NCBI GenBank assembly: GCA_922989275.2
Contig: OV277863.1
Span: 46,048,999-46,112,998 of the forward strand
Direction of reading: 5' to 3'
DNA: 64,000 nucleotides
DNA from: Gari tellinella
Lineage: Eukaryota; Mollusca; Bivalvia; Cardiida; Psammobiidae
The number at the start of each line of letters is the position of its first letter. Position 1 is the first letter of the stretch. Positions 34,901 through 38,879 of the stretch are shown here, piece by piece. The notes under the pieces were generated by a model. That model was given only the letters and a program-made list of their open reading frames with translations. It did no database searches and was not told the DNA's origin. Both the position numbers and the translations under genes were made by a program.

Positions 34901-36566
34901 CCTGACAAATGGTAGCTTAAAGCAGGCTGTTCATGCACGTTCTGCTTTATTTCAACCTACTTTAAGTGGTCATCTGTCACCAAAATTAAACATAGGCTAT
35001 GGGACGATGGGATTTTAAAACAAGTGACAGAATAAAGCACAGTCAATGCATGGTCGACAGTTTCGAACAAAGTTGATTTTTGTCAATAATTAATATCAAA
35101 TGCAATTTATTCCTTCTATGTTTTGCAGGAGACTTTGCTATTCTCCTCACAAGCGGCCTTTCATTCGGCCGGGCTTTAGCATTCAACTTCCTGTCCTCTC
35201 TGACCGCCATGGTTGGTCTGTATGTAGGGCTGGCCGTGTCCACCAACCCGGACGTGAGGAACTGGATATTCGCAGTAACAGCTGGCATGTTCCTGTATAT
35301 CTCACTCGTCGACATGGTCAGTGCATGAACAGCGGAGAAGACGTTATTCTTTCCCGTTTAAACGCAAACGAAATGCAAACGCATAGCCATACAATGTAGA
35401 AAAAGCAATGTTTTGACAATTCTGGATTCTTTATTTAAAACTGTTTGCAACGGAAATAATTGTTTTAGCTTAAACGCGTTCATTGGGAAAGAATAGCGTC
35501 TTCGCCACTGTATCTTATCTTTTTGCGATGAGTCAAATAAATTCTTCTCCTCTAGTTCTGCATGTGGATAAATTTTGAAAACAGTGTAGGCTCCCCAGGT
35601 CAGACAGCTCATAAAATATCTTGGTTTTGTTTTCTGGCTAAGCTTTTTCTAAACTTAGTTTTATAGACATATGGCAGAATAGGACGGAATAAAAGTAGTT
35701 CAGAAAGACCCTTAATCGAATAATTCGATGTCGCAACTGATTCCAAACCATTTACAATTGACTTTAGTTCTTGGAGTAAAGCGTAATTCTGAGAGAACCT
35801 AGATCTACATGCTTTGGTTTCAACCTGCTTTAAGCATGAAACTGAGTCTACATTTTTCTTAAAGACAGTGGGGGAGATTCTTTCACGTTAAAATCGTTTA
35901 TTTATGAAACGTTTGTCCATTGCAAACAGCCTGGAACATCGGATAACTCGGAGTCGAATCTGTCTAGTCTAGTCTGATTAAAACTAAATTTTAACATTTT
36001 CAAAAATATGCCATTTTCTCTATTTTAAATTTGTTAATTTAAATTCGCTTAAACTTAAACTTAATCTGTTTCCAACCCTTCTATGTCGGCTACGGAATAT
36101 TCCATTTTATGGTTTGTTTGTACAAAACGATTAAACCATTTACAGTACATTGGTAGTTGATTTTCGTTGTTTACCAATAGTTTATTATTGTTTGTAGGCC
36201 CCTTCACTGCAAAACGCCGAGTACAATGCTTATTTGCAAACAGTTTTGATACTGATCAAACATCGGGTTACGCAGAGTCTGATCAGGATCCAAATTGTCT
36301 GACACTCATTTCAATATTTCTTAAGTCAAAATACCTAAAACTTCAATTTTGGAAATAAAAGCAGGCGATATTAGTATCAAACTAATGACGTCATGACAGT
36401 GACGTTGCTAATTGTTTCTCCCTGATTCTCCTTTCAGCTCCCACAGTTACTGGTAAGGAATAGAGAGAAGCCAGTAACAACCTTCTTCTTTAACAATGTT
36501 GGAATATGGATTGGAGCGGCAATCATGTTGTCATTGGCCCTTTTTGAAGGACAAATAACGGTCTGA
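7612..36566 (+). CDS. SLC39A12-like: ZIP zinc transporter, LIV-1 subfamily (SLC39A12/SLC39A4-like), 14 exons, 5' end missing
   Basis: Predicted to carry Zn2+ (possibly other divalent metals) from outside or from vesicles into the cytosol. Exons: 7612-7975, 9825-9917, 12695-12888, 14326-14437, 19621-19725, 20071-20222, 22210-22396, 23050-23228, 23612-23767, 25088-25168, 26336-26426, 33617-33769, 35129-35316, 36438-36566. All junctions are AG/GT, the phases chain without a break, and the sum is 2184 nt (727 aa plus stop), close to vertebrate ZIP4/ZIP12. In order: helix-rich ectodomain and acidic His-rich loop (1-254), PAL domain (about 255-402; PAL at 331-333), TM1-TM3 (about 404-510), short cytosolic loop, TM4 with HNFADG (587-592), TM5 with HEFPHELG (616-623), TM6-TM8, stop. 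Residue numbers count from the first visible codon. The signal peptide and start codon are not in the visible exons. ZIP12 rather than ZIP4 is my reading of the TM5-TM7 region; a joint ancestor of both is equally possible. Confidence 0.93.
8038..8112. repeat. Family C hairpin, half
   Basis: Left arm AGCAGGTTGAAAGTAAAGCA intact, right arm degraded; lies 60 bp after the first ZIP donor. Confidence 0.7.
8603..8845. mobile_element. Family E palindromic MITE in ZIP intron 1
   Basis: A 243 bp near-perfect palindrome from GGGGCCCGTTTCATAAAACT to its complement, with centre GGAATCGTCTTGAAAAGACG. The right end read inward is CAGGGGCCCGTTTCAT, reminiscent of hAT ends. No target duplication is clear here. 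Confidence 0.8.
9112..9357 (+). mobile_element. Family A MITE in ZIP intron 1
   Basis: Full length, TA flanks, hairpin complete; the right tip has one change (ccagtg). It lies about 470 bp before exon 2. Confidence 0.9.
9825..9917 (+). CDS. SLC39A12-like: ZIP gene exon 2: His-rich linker
   Basis: Acceptor tgtctcgtacag and donor aag|gtttgt. It completes the split Gly codon, then reads [19 protein letters not shown] and a charged helix ending KEKVQ. Both ends are phase 1. His/Asp-rich text next to the previous exon extends the extracellular metal-binding loop. Confidence 0.82.
10120..11897. repeat. Large inverted duplication (foldback) in ZIP intron 2
   Basis: 10121-10310 matches 11716-11897 in reverse, and 10430-10840 matches 11090-11490 in reverse. 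Between the paired parts lie unpaired stretches of about 120 bp (left) and 220 bp (right), plus a 250 bp centre. The paired arms also mirror homopolymer tracts: C then A/T runs at 10470-10513, and A/T then G runs at 11404-11450. No coding content. Confidence 0.8.
11888..11960. repeat. Family C hairpin
   Basis: TTAAGCAGGCTGAAAGTAAA with centre gcgtctgaaggcac; adjoins the end of the large inverted duplication. Confidence 0.65.
12137..12387 (-). mobile_element. Family A MITE in ZIP intron 2
   Basis: Full length with a small insertion (tttacatgtaaacggg). It faces the + copy at 12425, only about 37 bp away, forming an inverted pair upstream of exon 3. Confidence 0.88.
12425..12665 (+). mobile_element. 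Family A MITE ending 29 bp before exon 3
   Basis: Full length, GAAAACGTTATTC subfamily ends, TA flanks. Its right end is so close to the exon 3 acceptor (AG at 12693-12694) that any branch point must lie in or right beside it. Confidence 0.88.
12695..12888 (+). CDS. SLC39A12-like: ZIP gene exon 3: acidic His-rich loop
   Basis: Acceptor aaaatgtttcag and donor agg|gtattt. It encodes about 65 residues (153-217), almost all Asp, Glu and His, starting [17 protein letters not shown] and ending TPIKKR. This is the extracellular His-rich loop typical of LIV-1 ZIPs, thought to capture or sense zinc. The minus strand also has an open frame here, only because of the GAT/CAT codon bias. A family A element ends about 28 bp before the acceptor. 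Confidence 0.85.
12943..13692. mobile_element. Mariner-like non-autonomous element in ZIP intron 3
   Basis: Ends CGAGGGGCATTTTTTAAGTA and its complement, flanked by TA. Inverted similarity continues for about 200 bp (gttctttaaaatgatata, cgatggtgtaaggcac). The 750 bp interior is AT-rich with no transposase. TACGAGGG starts are typical of mariner elements. It begins 54 bp after exon 3. Confidence 0.8.
13262..13365. repeat. A/T-rich simple sequence inside the mariner-like element
   Basis: Runs of AATAAA/AATAAT (aaataaataataaatataa and similar); no structure beyond that. Confidence 0.7.
14060..14300. mobile_element. Family B-like MITE in ZIP intron 3
   Basis: A perfect gcgtaacgc hairpin at about 14160-14232 and a GGGGTTAAT right end. 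The left side is decayed (gccgccatattgtcgcctgc). It ends about 25 bp before the exon 4 acceptor. Confidence 0.6.
14326..14437 (+). CDS. SLC39A12-like: ZIP gene exon 4: end of helix-rich region / start of PAL domain
   Basis: Acceptor tgtatttacag and donor acag|gtaaag. It begins in phase 0 and ends after the first base of a Gly codon. It encodes [15 protein letters not shown] and a second helix ending [12 protein letters not shown] Cys followed by a short amphipathic helix is the usual opening of a ZIP ectodomain subdomain. Confidence 0.85.
15170..15430. mobile_element. Family F relic in ZIP intron 4
   Basis: ACTTTAAATATACAGATCCAG and TCCATTTTGGACAATTTTG left part, half hairpin (CAGGAGCCCTCTGACTAATG), then ACAAGTCTGCTC and ACTCGTCGTTAGGGTTGAAT end. 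Confidence 0.5.
15509..15720. mobile_element. Family B MITE (TTAA target, piggyBac-like)
   Basis: Reference description for family B. TTAA lies at both ends, with inner ends TTAACCCTTTGCCTGC and GCAGGTTAAGGGTTAA. A central perfect hairpin runs from CAAACAGTTTGGACCCAGAT through GCGTAACGC to its complement. A flank of GCAGACGACAATT motifs lies toward one end. TTAA duplication and CCC-starting ends point to piggyBac-type mobilisation. Many other copies have TTAACCCCTTCACTGCC ends. Confidence 0.85.
15815..15905. repeat. Core hairpin of family B type
   Basis: Hairpin CAAATAGTTTGGATCCTGAT ... with tip gagttactc; no clear outer ends. Confidence 0.6.
16011..16241. mobile_element. Family D MITE in ZIP intron 4
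   Basis: CAGTAAAACCTATCAATTAG left, TAGAGAGGTTTTACTG right, TA flanks, central AGAAAGCTCCTAAAG hairpin. Confidence 0.82.
16470..16530. repeat. Family F hairpin relic
   Basis: CAAACAATGTAGACCCTGAT then GAGGGCTCCTAAATGATC; right arm short. Confidence 0.45.
16635..16880 (-). mobile_element. Family A MITE in ZIP intron 4, with duplicated right tip
   Basis: Full length. The last 19 bases, TAACAGATTCTCCACTGTA, are repeated directly after the end (16881-16899). Confidence 0.88.
17105..17210. repeat. Family F hairpin relic
   Basis: CAAATAGTGAAGACCCTGAC, GAGGGTTCTTACATGAAC, then ACGCTGTTTACATAGGAC. Confidence 0.45.
17378..17505. repeat. Hairpin repeat of the TTGAGTTGAGTCTGAGAT type
   Basis: GAGTTGAGTCTGAGATCGTT paired with the decayed right arm; inner CTGGTCAGATTTGAG / CTCAAATCTGACC. 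Confidence 0.65.
17927..18166. mobile_element. Family B MITE, GGTGAAGGGG inner and AAAGGGTTAA outer ends
   Basis: Left side TCCTTTCACT then TGACGTCA; hairpin with gcgtatcgt tip; right side ATGGCGGTGAAGGGGTAA followed by GAAAGGGTTAA. It represents a longer subfamily with a double end. Confidence 0.75.
18276..18452. repeat. Palindrome, about 175 bp, in ZIP intron 4
   Basis: TTCATGACGGTATGACTACA and TTAGCTTCG paired with the mirror at 18400-18440 around a GTAAACGCACGAAGG-type centre. Confidence 0.75.
18460..19070. other. ZIP intron 4, unassigned stretch
   Basis: Unique-looking sequence. A GC-richer patch at 18780-18960 includes CCAATGGGAG and an inverted AACTGGCTAAAACCAGTT. No exon fits. Confidence 0.4.
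19114..19200. repeat. Family C hairpin
   Basis: AAAACGGGTCGAAAGTAAAG with a partly mismatched centre, then CAGTCTGCTTTAAGCTACC. Confidence 0.68.
19621..19725 (+). CDS. SLC39A12-like: ZIP gene exon 5: PAL-domain N-terminal helices
   Basis: Acceptor tattattacag and donor gaag|gtaag; phase 1 at both ends. It encodes [20 protein letters not shown], then [14 protein letters not shown]. The pattern YF..xxFxxLS...S is typical of the first helix pair of the LIV-1 PAL domain. The intron before it (14438-19620) is long and repeat-filled; the one after it is 345 bp. Confidence 0.87.
19895..19985. repeat. Core hairpin relic, family B type
   Basis: CAAACAGTTTGAATCCTGAT paired imperfectly with atcagaatcaaactatttgc, shortly before ZIP exon 6. 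Confidence 0.55.
20071..20222 (+). CDS. SLC39A12-like: ZIP gene exon 6: His loop, polyarginine and PAL motif
   Basis: Acceptor gttttattag and donor tgg|gtgagt. It encodes [13 protein letters not shown], a His loop ([11 protein letters not shown]), five Arg in a row (residues 323-327), then [16 protein letters not shown] (331-333) is the signature motif that dimerises LIV-1 ectodomains. The Arg run fits a furin-type cleavage consensus. Ectodomain processing is known in some LIV-1 ZIPs; cleavage here is inference. Confidence 0.9.
20613..20700. repeat. Half core hairpin, family B type
   Basis: TTAACCCATTCTCGTCG, then only the right half of the hairpin (cggcatttgatcaggatcc). Confidence 0.5.
20945..21190. 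mobile_element. Family B MITE in ZIP intron 6
   Basis: Hairpin on gcgtaacac at 20982-21040, then GCAGACAACAATATTGAAGC and ATGGCGGTGAAGGGGTAA. Confidence 0.65.
21301..21539 (+). mobile_element. Family A MITE in ZIP intron 6
   Basis: Full length apart from loss of a few bases on one side of the hairpin tip (gggttacctgatctgg). Confidence 0.88.
22210..22396 (+). CDS. SLC39A12-like: ZIP gene exon 7: C-terminal half of PAL domain
   Basis: Acceptor tattaatag and donor gagc|gtaagt. It begins [15 protein letters not shown], contains a sequon (NIT) and the pattern [17 protein letters not shown]. The C...LL...F..CP.L..Q....C layout is the disulphide-bonded end of LIV-1 PAL domains. The tail [12 protein letters not shown] leads to TM1. 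A family F element begins five bases after the donor GT. Confidence 0.9.
22402..22640. mobile_element. Family F element abutting ZIP exon 7
   Basis: Starts TTAACTCATTATCCACTGAA five bases after the donor GT. Central hairpin CAAACAGTGAATACCCTGAT, GAGGGCTCC / GGAGCCCTC, TTCACTGTTTGC, then ACAAGTGTACTCTTCGCAGG-like tail. A diverged relative lies at 47870-48105. Confidence 0.72.
23050..23228 (+). CDS. SLC39A12-like: ZIP gene exon 8: TM1 and TM2
   Basis: Acceptor cttatttacacag and donor atg|gtgaat. It starts by completing an Arg codon, then [29 protein letters not shown] and a second membrane segment ending [15 protein letters not shown]. The [14 protein letters not shown] motif is diagnostic of ZIP TM2, with Asp, His and Pro in the expected places. 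Confidence 0.95.
23541..23581. repeat. (ATC)n microsatellite
   Basis: About 13 near-perfect ATC units 30 bp before ZIP exon 9. In the exon's frame it would read Ser, not His, so it is not an exon extension. Confidence 0.85.
23612..23767 (+). CDS. SLC39A12-like: ZIP gene exon 9: His loop and TM3
   Basis: Acceptor ttgacattaccag and donor agg|gtaagt; phase 0 at both ends (52 codons). It reads [19 protein letters not shown], then a membrane segment [20 protein letters not shown]. The short extracellular His cluster between TM2 and TM3 and the YLFxLFEK end of TM3 are typical of the family. A (CAT)n microsatellite at 23541-23580 sits just upstream of the acceptor. Confidence 0.93.
23797..24010. 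mobile_element. Family B MITE, variant-stem copy 1 (ZIP intron 9)
   Basis: TTAA at both ends; perfect hairpin GGATCCGGATGAGACGCC with tip gagttactc. Nearly identical to 24815-25029 but inverted, in the same intron. Confidence 0.88.
24656..25065. mobile_element. Family D MITE split by a family B insertion
   Basis: Left end CAGTAAAGTGTCTC, hairpin around gtacaacagaaaactc, then the family B element 24815-25029, then the D right part (cacagtttagtggttgtc ... gttttgctg) and TA. The uninterrupted homologue at 31990-32035 reads aacaaTTAAcacaatttag, so the insertion hit a TTAA. Confidence 0.82.
24815..25029. mobile_element. Family B MITE, variant-stem copy 2, nested in family D
   Basis: Inverted near-duplicate of 23797-24010. 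The left target has mutated to TTCA; the right is TTAA. Confidence 0.88.
25088..25168 (+). CDS. SLC39A12-like: ZIP gene exon 10: cytosolic loop, part 1
   Basis: Acceptor tattctttcag and donor aat|gtaata (weak). Phase 0 at both ends, 27 codons: [20 protein letters not shown] and VSANKKN. Low-complexity hydrophilic text fits the variable TM3-TM4 loop. Support is splice signals and phase only; part or all of the exon could be alternative. Confidence 0.7.
25309..25497. mobile_element. Family B MITE in ZIP intron 10
   Basis: TTAACCCTTTGCCTGC left, GCAGGATAAGGGTTAA right, perfect hairpin on gcgtaacgc. Confidence 0.87.
25970..26165. repeat. AT-rich low-complexity tract in ZIP intron 10
   Basis: Repeated TATATTA/TCATATCATATTAT-type words over about 190 bp. 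Confidence 0.75.
26336..26426 (+). CDS. SLC39A12-like: ZIP gene exon 11: cytosolic loop, part 2
   Basis: Acceptor aatatattgtag and donor caa|gtaagt. It starts in phase 0 and ends after one base of a Thr codon finished by exon 12. It reads [20 protein letters not shown] and [10 protein letters not shown], a polar loop with few His. A different frame is also open here but does not join the neighbours. Phase agreement with the strongly supported exon 12 is the main argument. Confidence 0.72.
27012..27200. mobile_element. Family B relic
   Basis: AACCCCATCACTACTG left end and a degraded core (gccttgtcagacaacgg). Confidence 0.5.
27233..27448. mobile_element. Family B MITE with CRE-containing end
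   Basis: Right end TGATGACGTCATGGCAGTGA then AGGGGTTAA is intact; left end TTCACTGCCG lacks the TTAA. The hairpin is imperfect. Confidence 0.72.
27575..27601. repeat. (ACAG)n microsatellite
   Basis: Six tandem CAGA units in ZIP intron 11. Confidence 0.85.
27888..28063 (-). mobile_element. Family A MITE lacking the central hairpin
   Basis: About 176 bp with both ends intact. The copy jumps from CTAAAACTA directly to CTGTTTGCCACC, so the left half of the core is cleanly missing. A family B element starts within about 10 bp of its right end. Confidence 0.88.
28070..28339. mobile_element. Family B MITE, double-ended subfamily
   Basis: TAACCCATTCACTGCC left; hairpin gccgagtaacgcagcg; right ATGGCGGTGAATGGGTAA then GAAAGGGTTAA. 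Confidence 0.75.
28920..29175. repeat. Hairpin repeats of the TTGAGTTGAGTCTGAGAT type, one full and one partial
   Basis: 28930-29055 is a full hairpin (TTTTGAGTTGAGTTTGAGAT to its complement). 29095-29165 holds a second, partial copy (GGTTGAGTCTGAGATAG, GATTGGTAAGATTTGAG). Confidence 0.65.
29362..29572. mobile_element. Family B MITE
   Basis: TTAACCCCATTC, then TGACGTCATCC; hairpin degraded (ctggacagacagcgttttac); right end decayed. Confidence 0.6.
29580..29825 (-). mobile_element. Family A MITE, slightly degraded
   Basis: The left tip reads AGTAGAGAAAACG; the right tip is intact. The hairpin has compensating-looking changes (gctcggtaacccggagtc). Confidence 0.82.
29830..30890. other. ZIP intron 11, unassigned stretch
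   Basis: AT-rich, without recognised family copies except the direct duplication at 29988-30122. Confidence 0.45.
29988..30122. repeat. Direct duplication of ~60 bp
   Basis: GTCGACTACAAGTAGAAATA ... TATTTATGGAAGTA occurs twice (29990-30040 and 30067-30113), separated by AATGTTTAAATAATG-type text. Confidence 0.7.
30892..31137 (-). mobile_element. Family A MITE in ZIP intron 11
   Basis: Full length, TA flanks. It is the first of a three-element run (30892-31625). Confidence 0.9.
31159..31379 (-). mobile_element. Diverged family A relative
   Basis: Left end CAGTGGAGAAGACGTCATTC; right end decayed (aatatcttcttcata). The central hairpin is almost lost. Its right end is shared with the next element's TA target. 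Confidence 0.7.
31380..31625 (+). mobile_element. Family A MITE in ZIP intron 11
   Basis: Full length, opposite in orientation to the copy at 30892, so transcripts of intron 11 could fold across about 250 bp. Confidence 0.9.
31870..32035. mobile_element. Family D MITE, left end lost
   Basis: Hairpin around CAGAAAGCTCCTGAATG and an intact right end (AATAGAGAGGTTTTACTG, TA). It preserves the empty TTAA site (31997-32000) that is occupied in the copy at 24656. Confidence 0.75.
32207..32356. mobile_element. Family B MITE without hairpin
   Basis: TTAACCACTTAACTGAC left; CATGGCAGTGAAGGGGTGAA right; GCAGACGACAATT flank present; the core has been lost. Confidence 0.62.
32640..32925. mobile_element. 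Third hairpin family (GTAGACTCTGATC core)
   Basis: Near-perfect hairpin at 32732-32799, GGCAAACAGTGTAGACTCTG to its complement with tip gcataatgc. It has its own flanks (cccatatatgggacatagg before; gaatttcaatataaaac after). Half copies lie at 36632 and a full one at 63370. Confidence 0.68.
33229..33474 (-). mobile_element. Family A MITE 140 bp upstream of ZIP exon 12
   Basis: Full length, TA flanks. The hairpin tip reads GGGTCACCC, a symmetric variant of GGGTTACCC. Confidence 0.9.
33617..33769 (+). CDS. SLC39A12-like: ZIP gene exon 12: TM4 and TM5 metal site
   Basis: Acceptor ttcgttttgcag and donor ttag|gtaaag; phase 1 at both ends. It encodes [20 protein letters not shown] (TM4) and, after [24 protein letters not shown] (TM5). 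His587, Asn588, Asp591, His616, Glu617, His620 and Glu621 form the binuclear metal centre known in ZIPs. The Cys before HEXPHE is usual in this branch. The preceding intron (26427-33616) is the longest, about 7.2 kb. Confidence 0.97.
33808..34041. mobile_element. Family E palindromic MITE in ZIP intron 12
   Basis: Same palindrome as 8603-8845 with scattered differences. It is flanked by an 8-bp direct repeat CACTGCTC (33800-33807 and 34042-34049), consistent with a hAT-type duplication. Confidence 0.8.
34070..34150. repeat. Family F hairpin in ZIP intron 12
   Basis: ATAGTGCAGACCTAGACCAG and ACAGCTCCTGCAGGAGTTGT form an almost complete stem. Confidence 0.6.
34150..34912. other. ZIP intron 12, unassigned stretch
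   Basis: No hairpin family copy except a family F-type tail (attcaaccctagtgactc) near 34620 and a CAAACAGTGTATACGATCC remnant. Confidence 0.4.
34913..34970. repeat. Family C hairpin, shortened
   Basis: GCTTAAAGCAGGCTG and TTTCAACCTACTTTAAGTGG arms around a short loop. Confidence 0.6.
35129..35316 (+). CDS. SLC39A12-like: ZIP gene exon 13: end of TM5, TM6, TM7
   Basis: Acceptor tatgttttgcag and donor gacatg|gtcagt. It finishes the Gly of HELGD, then [20 protein letters not shown], a TM6 ([15 protein letters not shown]) and TM7 ([18 protein letters not shown]). These are among the most conserved parts of the family. A family A element starts 14 bases after the donor; failure to splice here would add a few codons and then stop. 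Confidence 0.96.
35330..35510 (+). mobile_element. Family A relative without core, right after ZIP exon 13
   Basis: Ends CAGCGGAGAAGACGTTATTC and its complement. The hairpin is reduced to one CTGTTTGC arm. It begins 14 bp after the end of exon 13. Confidence 0.82.
36197..36405. mobile_element. Family B MITE just before the last ZIP exon
   Basis: GCCCCTTCACTGC left, AATGACGTCATGACAGTGAC right, hairpin imperfect. It ends about 30 bp before the exon 14 acceptor. Confidence 0.65.
36438..36566 (+). CDS. SLC39A12-like: ZIP gene last exon: TM8 and stop
   Basis: Acceptor ctcctttcag. It encodes [20 protein letters not shown], then [20 protein letters not shown] and TV, with TGA at 36564-36566. The short LLV..R loop, the final membrane segment and the Glu-containing tail match the usual ZIP C-terminus, so the gene is complete at its 3' end. 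Confidence 0.95.
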   Translation, partial: LPQLLVRNREKPVTTFFFNNVGIWIGAAIMLSLALFEGQITV

Positions 36567-36790
36567 ATAGAGGGTAAATATGTTGTTCAGTCATTTTTAT
36601 TTACACATGTGTGACTATGATTCCATACATTATGCGGCGTCTGATCAGAGTCTACACCGTTTGTTCATAAGGAATTTCAATAAAATAAAACAATACGAAA
36701 ATGAAAATTAAGACCATGCACGCATGGGTAAAAATGAACTAATCAAGTATATAAGCATGGCAGAATCCATTGGGTGCAGATGTGTTAACC
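36567..36790 (+). other. 3' flank of the ZIP gene with truncated core-hairpin repeat and poly(A)-signal candidate
   Basis: About 65 bp after the stop codon, from roughly 36632, lies the right half of the repeat seen complete at 32732-32799 (tgcggcgtctgatcagagtc), followed by that repeat's downstream flank. This flank holds AATAAA at 36679-36684, the first clear poly(A) signal after the stop. No transcript evidence is available. Confidence 0.4.
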
Positions 36791-36855
36791 TTCAGCACAC
36801 CATGTGAAGTATTCAGACTGTAAACGTTATGGTCTGCAGCAACTCTCACAGTATA

Positions 36856-37101
36856 CAGTGGATAATCTGTTATTCTTTCCCGTTTAAACGCAAACGTACG
36901 CAAACGCAAAGCACTAAAACGTAGAAAAGAACAACTTTTGGACAATTCTGATCATTCTTGTTTATCTTGGTGGCAAACAGTTTGGAGCCTGATCAGACGC
37001 CGGGTTACCCGGCGTCTGATCTGGCTCCAAACTGTTTGCACTGCAAATAATAGTTTTAGCGTAAACGCGTTTATTGGGAAAAAATAACAGATTCTCCACT
37101 G
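36856..37101 (+). mobile_element. Family A MITE downstream of the ZIP gene
   Basis: Full length, TA flanks; left tip CAGTGGATAATC. Confidence 0.9.
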
Positions 37102-37576
37102 TACGTGTACATGTAGTTAGTATCAACAGAGTATCACATAGTTCAGATCGGAGTACATGTAAGTAGACAATGTCATAAAGGTAATAATTTTGGTATTGTT
37201 GGATGGAACTAGATATGAAATATGTATCACATTTAGTTCCCAAGTTATGGCAAAGGTTACACATTCAACTAGTTTAAACCGCTTAATGACCACTGAATCA
37301 TCAACTGACATCACTGACGTTGTACTGAATACAAGTGCTTTTTAGTGGAGTGCACATGTCAACAATGAAGTTTCTAAAAGTTATTGTTAAGGTCACAGTC
37401 GTCTGCATACAGACATACAGATAGACAGACAAAGCAACAAACAATCACGCACTCAAACAGACAAAAACAGTATGCCCCTTCCCCGATCTTAGATCTGAGA
37501 GCATGCAATTGAACTTCGATATGTTTGTAATCCGCAGTAAATTTGATCAATAGATATTTCCGATATTGTTTAGTTT

Positions 37577-37920
37577 CACCTTCACCTTCACCTTCATCTA
37601 TCCCGTAGTCTGGAGGACCGTAGGGGCACTACAGATGACCTGGCAACCAGCTCCTTCCATTCCGTTCTGTTTTCAGCTTTCCGCACCGTTTCCTTCAGAC
37701 ACATGCCTGTCCAATCTGCAATGTTGTCTTCCCAACGTTTTCTCTGTCGACCTCTTCTTCTCCCTCCGCTTACTGTGCCTTGTAGAATGGTCTTTGAGAG
37801 TCCTGAAGATCGTGTAACGTGACCGTACCATCTCAACTTCCGCTTTTTCTAGGTTGTCAGCAAATCCTCAAATGGTCCAATGGCTTCCCTTATCCTGCAG
37901 CAGACTTCTTCATTGTTTAG
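37577..37920 (-). mobile_element. 5'-truncated LINE 3' end (RT C-terminal tail)
   Basis: The minus strand reads MRWYGHVTRSSGLSKTILQG, then GGRRRGRQRKRWEDNI, the usual C-terminal tail of endonuclease-reverse transcriptase proteins of LINEs. The same frame continues upstream (NEEVC, REAIGPFEDLLTT) through an in-frame TAG before KKRK. After the stop at about 37594 there are tandem GGTGAA units (37577-37595), typical of a LINE 3' end. It is a dead fragment, a different lineage from the one at 1237-2033 judging by its tail. Confidence 0.8.
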
Positions 37921-38048
37921 TTTAGTAAAGTTTAAACATATTATTTCAACGATACATTAAAGACCGACATTACTGAAAATAAATATGTAAAGTAAAGGAT
38001 AATATCGAAAGATTAAATCTTACTGAGACCATCACCGCTCTAGTATTA

Positions 38049-38292
38049 CAGTGGAGAAAACGTTATTCTTTCCCAATAAACGTGTTTACGCTAAATCTAT
38101 TTTTCCAATGCAAACAACTTGAAGCCAGACCAGACGCCAGGTAACCCGGCGTCTGATCATGCACCAAAATGTTTGTTATTCAGATTAAAATTTACATTCG
38201 ACATTGTCGAAAAGTTGTCATTTTCTCAATTTTTAGCAATGCTTTGCGTTTCGTTTGCGTTTAAATGGGAAAGAATAACGTTTTCATTACTG
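38049..38292 (-). mobile_element. Family A MITE, moderately diverged
   Basis: Ends CAGTGGAGAAAACGTTATTC and a decayed complement (gttttcattactg). The hairpin is partly mismatched. Confidence 0.8.
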
Positions 38293-38429
38293 TATTCTCA
38301 AAAGTTAGATGGCATTTCACCGTGTCTCCTTTTCTATTTTCAGGTACATAACGAGTCAATTTAACACCCATTGACCTTACCTATGTATTCAAATTGGATG
38401 ACGACTTGCCTGACGGCTGCAGGTCAGGA

Positions 38430-38576
38430 TCTATGCTTATGAATCGTTTAAGATGCGTCTAAGATCTTTCTAAACCTTTTGATTGGTCAGAGTTCAGCAG
38501 AATGCTCAAAGCTGACCAATCAAACGCTTTAGTAAGATCACAGTCTTGTCTAAAAAACGCTTTATAAGCATGGGAC
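38430..38576. repeat. Hairpin repeat, TGATTGGTCAGAGTTCAGCA centre
   Basis: Related to the repeats at 17378 and 28920: GCTTATGAATCGTTTAAGAT paired with AACGCTTTATAAGC around two TTGGTCAG/CTGACCAA blocks. Confidence 0.65.
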
Positions 38577-38631
38577 CAGGTGTTAATGACGATTTGATAG
38601 CATAAAGTGGATATCAAACTTGGACTATCGA

Positions 38632-38873
38632 CAGTGGAGAATGTGTTATTCTTTCCCAATAAACGCGTTTACGCTAAAACGTTCATTTACACTGCAAACA
38701 GTTTGGAGCCAGATCAGACGCCGGGTAACCCGGCGTCTGATCAGGCTCCAAACTGTTCGCCACTCAGATAATAATGAATTGTAAGAAATATTAAAAACTT
38801 GACATTTTCTACATTTTAGTGTTTTGCGTTTCGTTTTGCGTTTAAACGGGAAAGAATAACGTTTTCTCCACTG
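38632..38873 (-). mobile_element. Family A MITE
   Basis: Full length, complete hairpin. The left flank is GA rather than TA, so one target copy has mutated. Confidence 0.87.
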
Positions 38874-38879
38874 TATCAT

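Noticed and set aside
37566..37817. Plus-strand ORF with repeated FTFTF start
   Set aside because: It is the antisense of the LINE tail; the FTFTF text is the (TTCACC)n end repeat.
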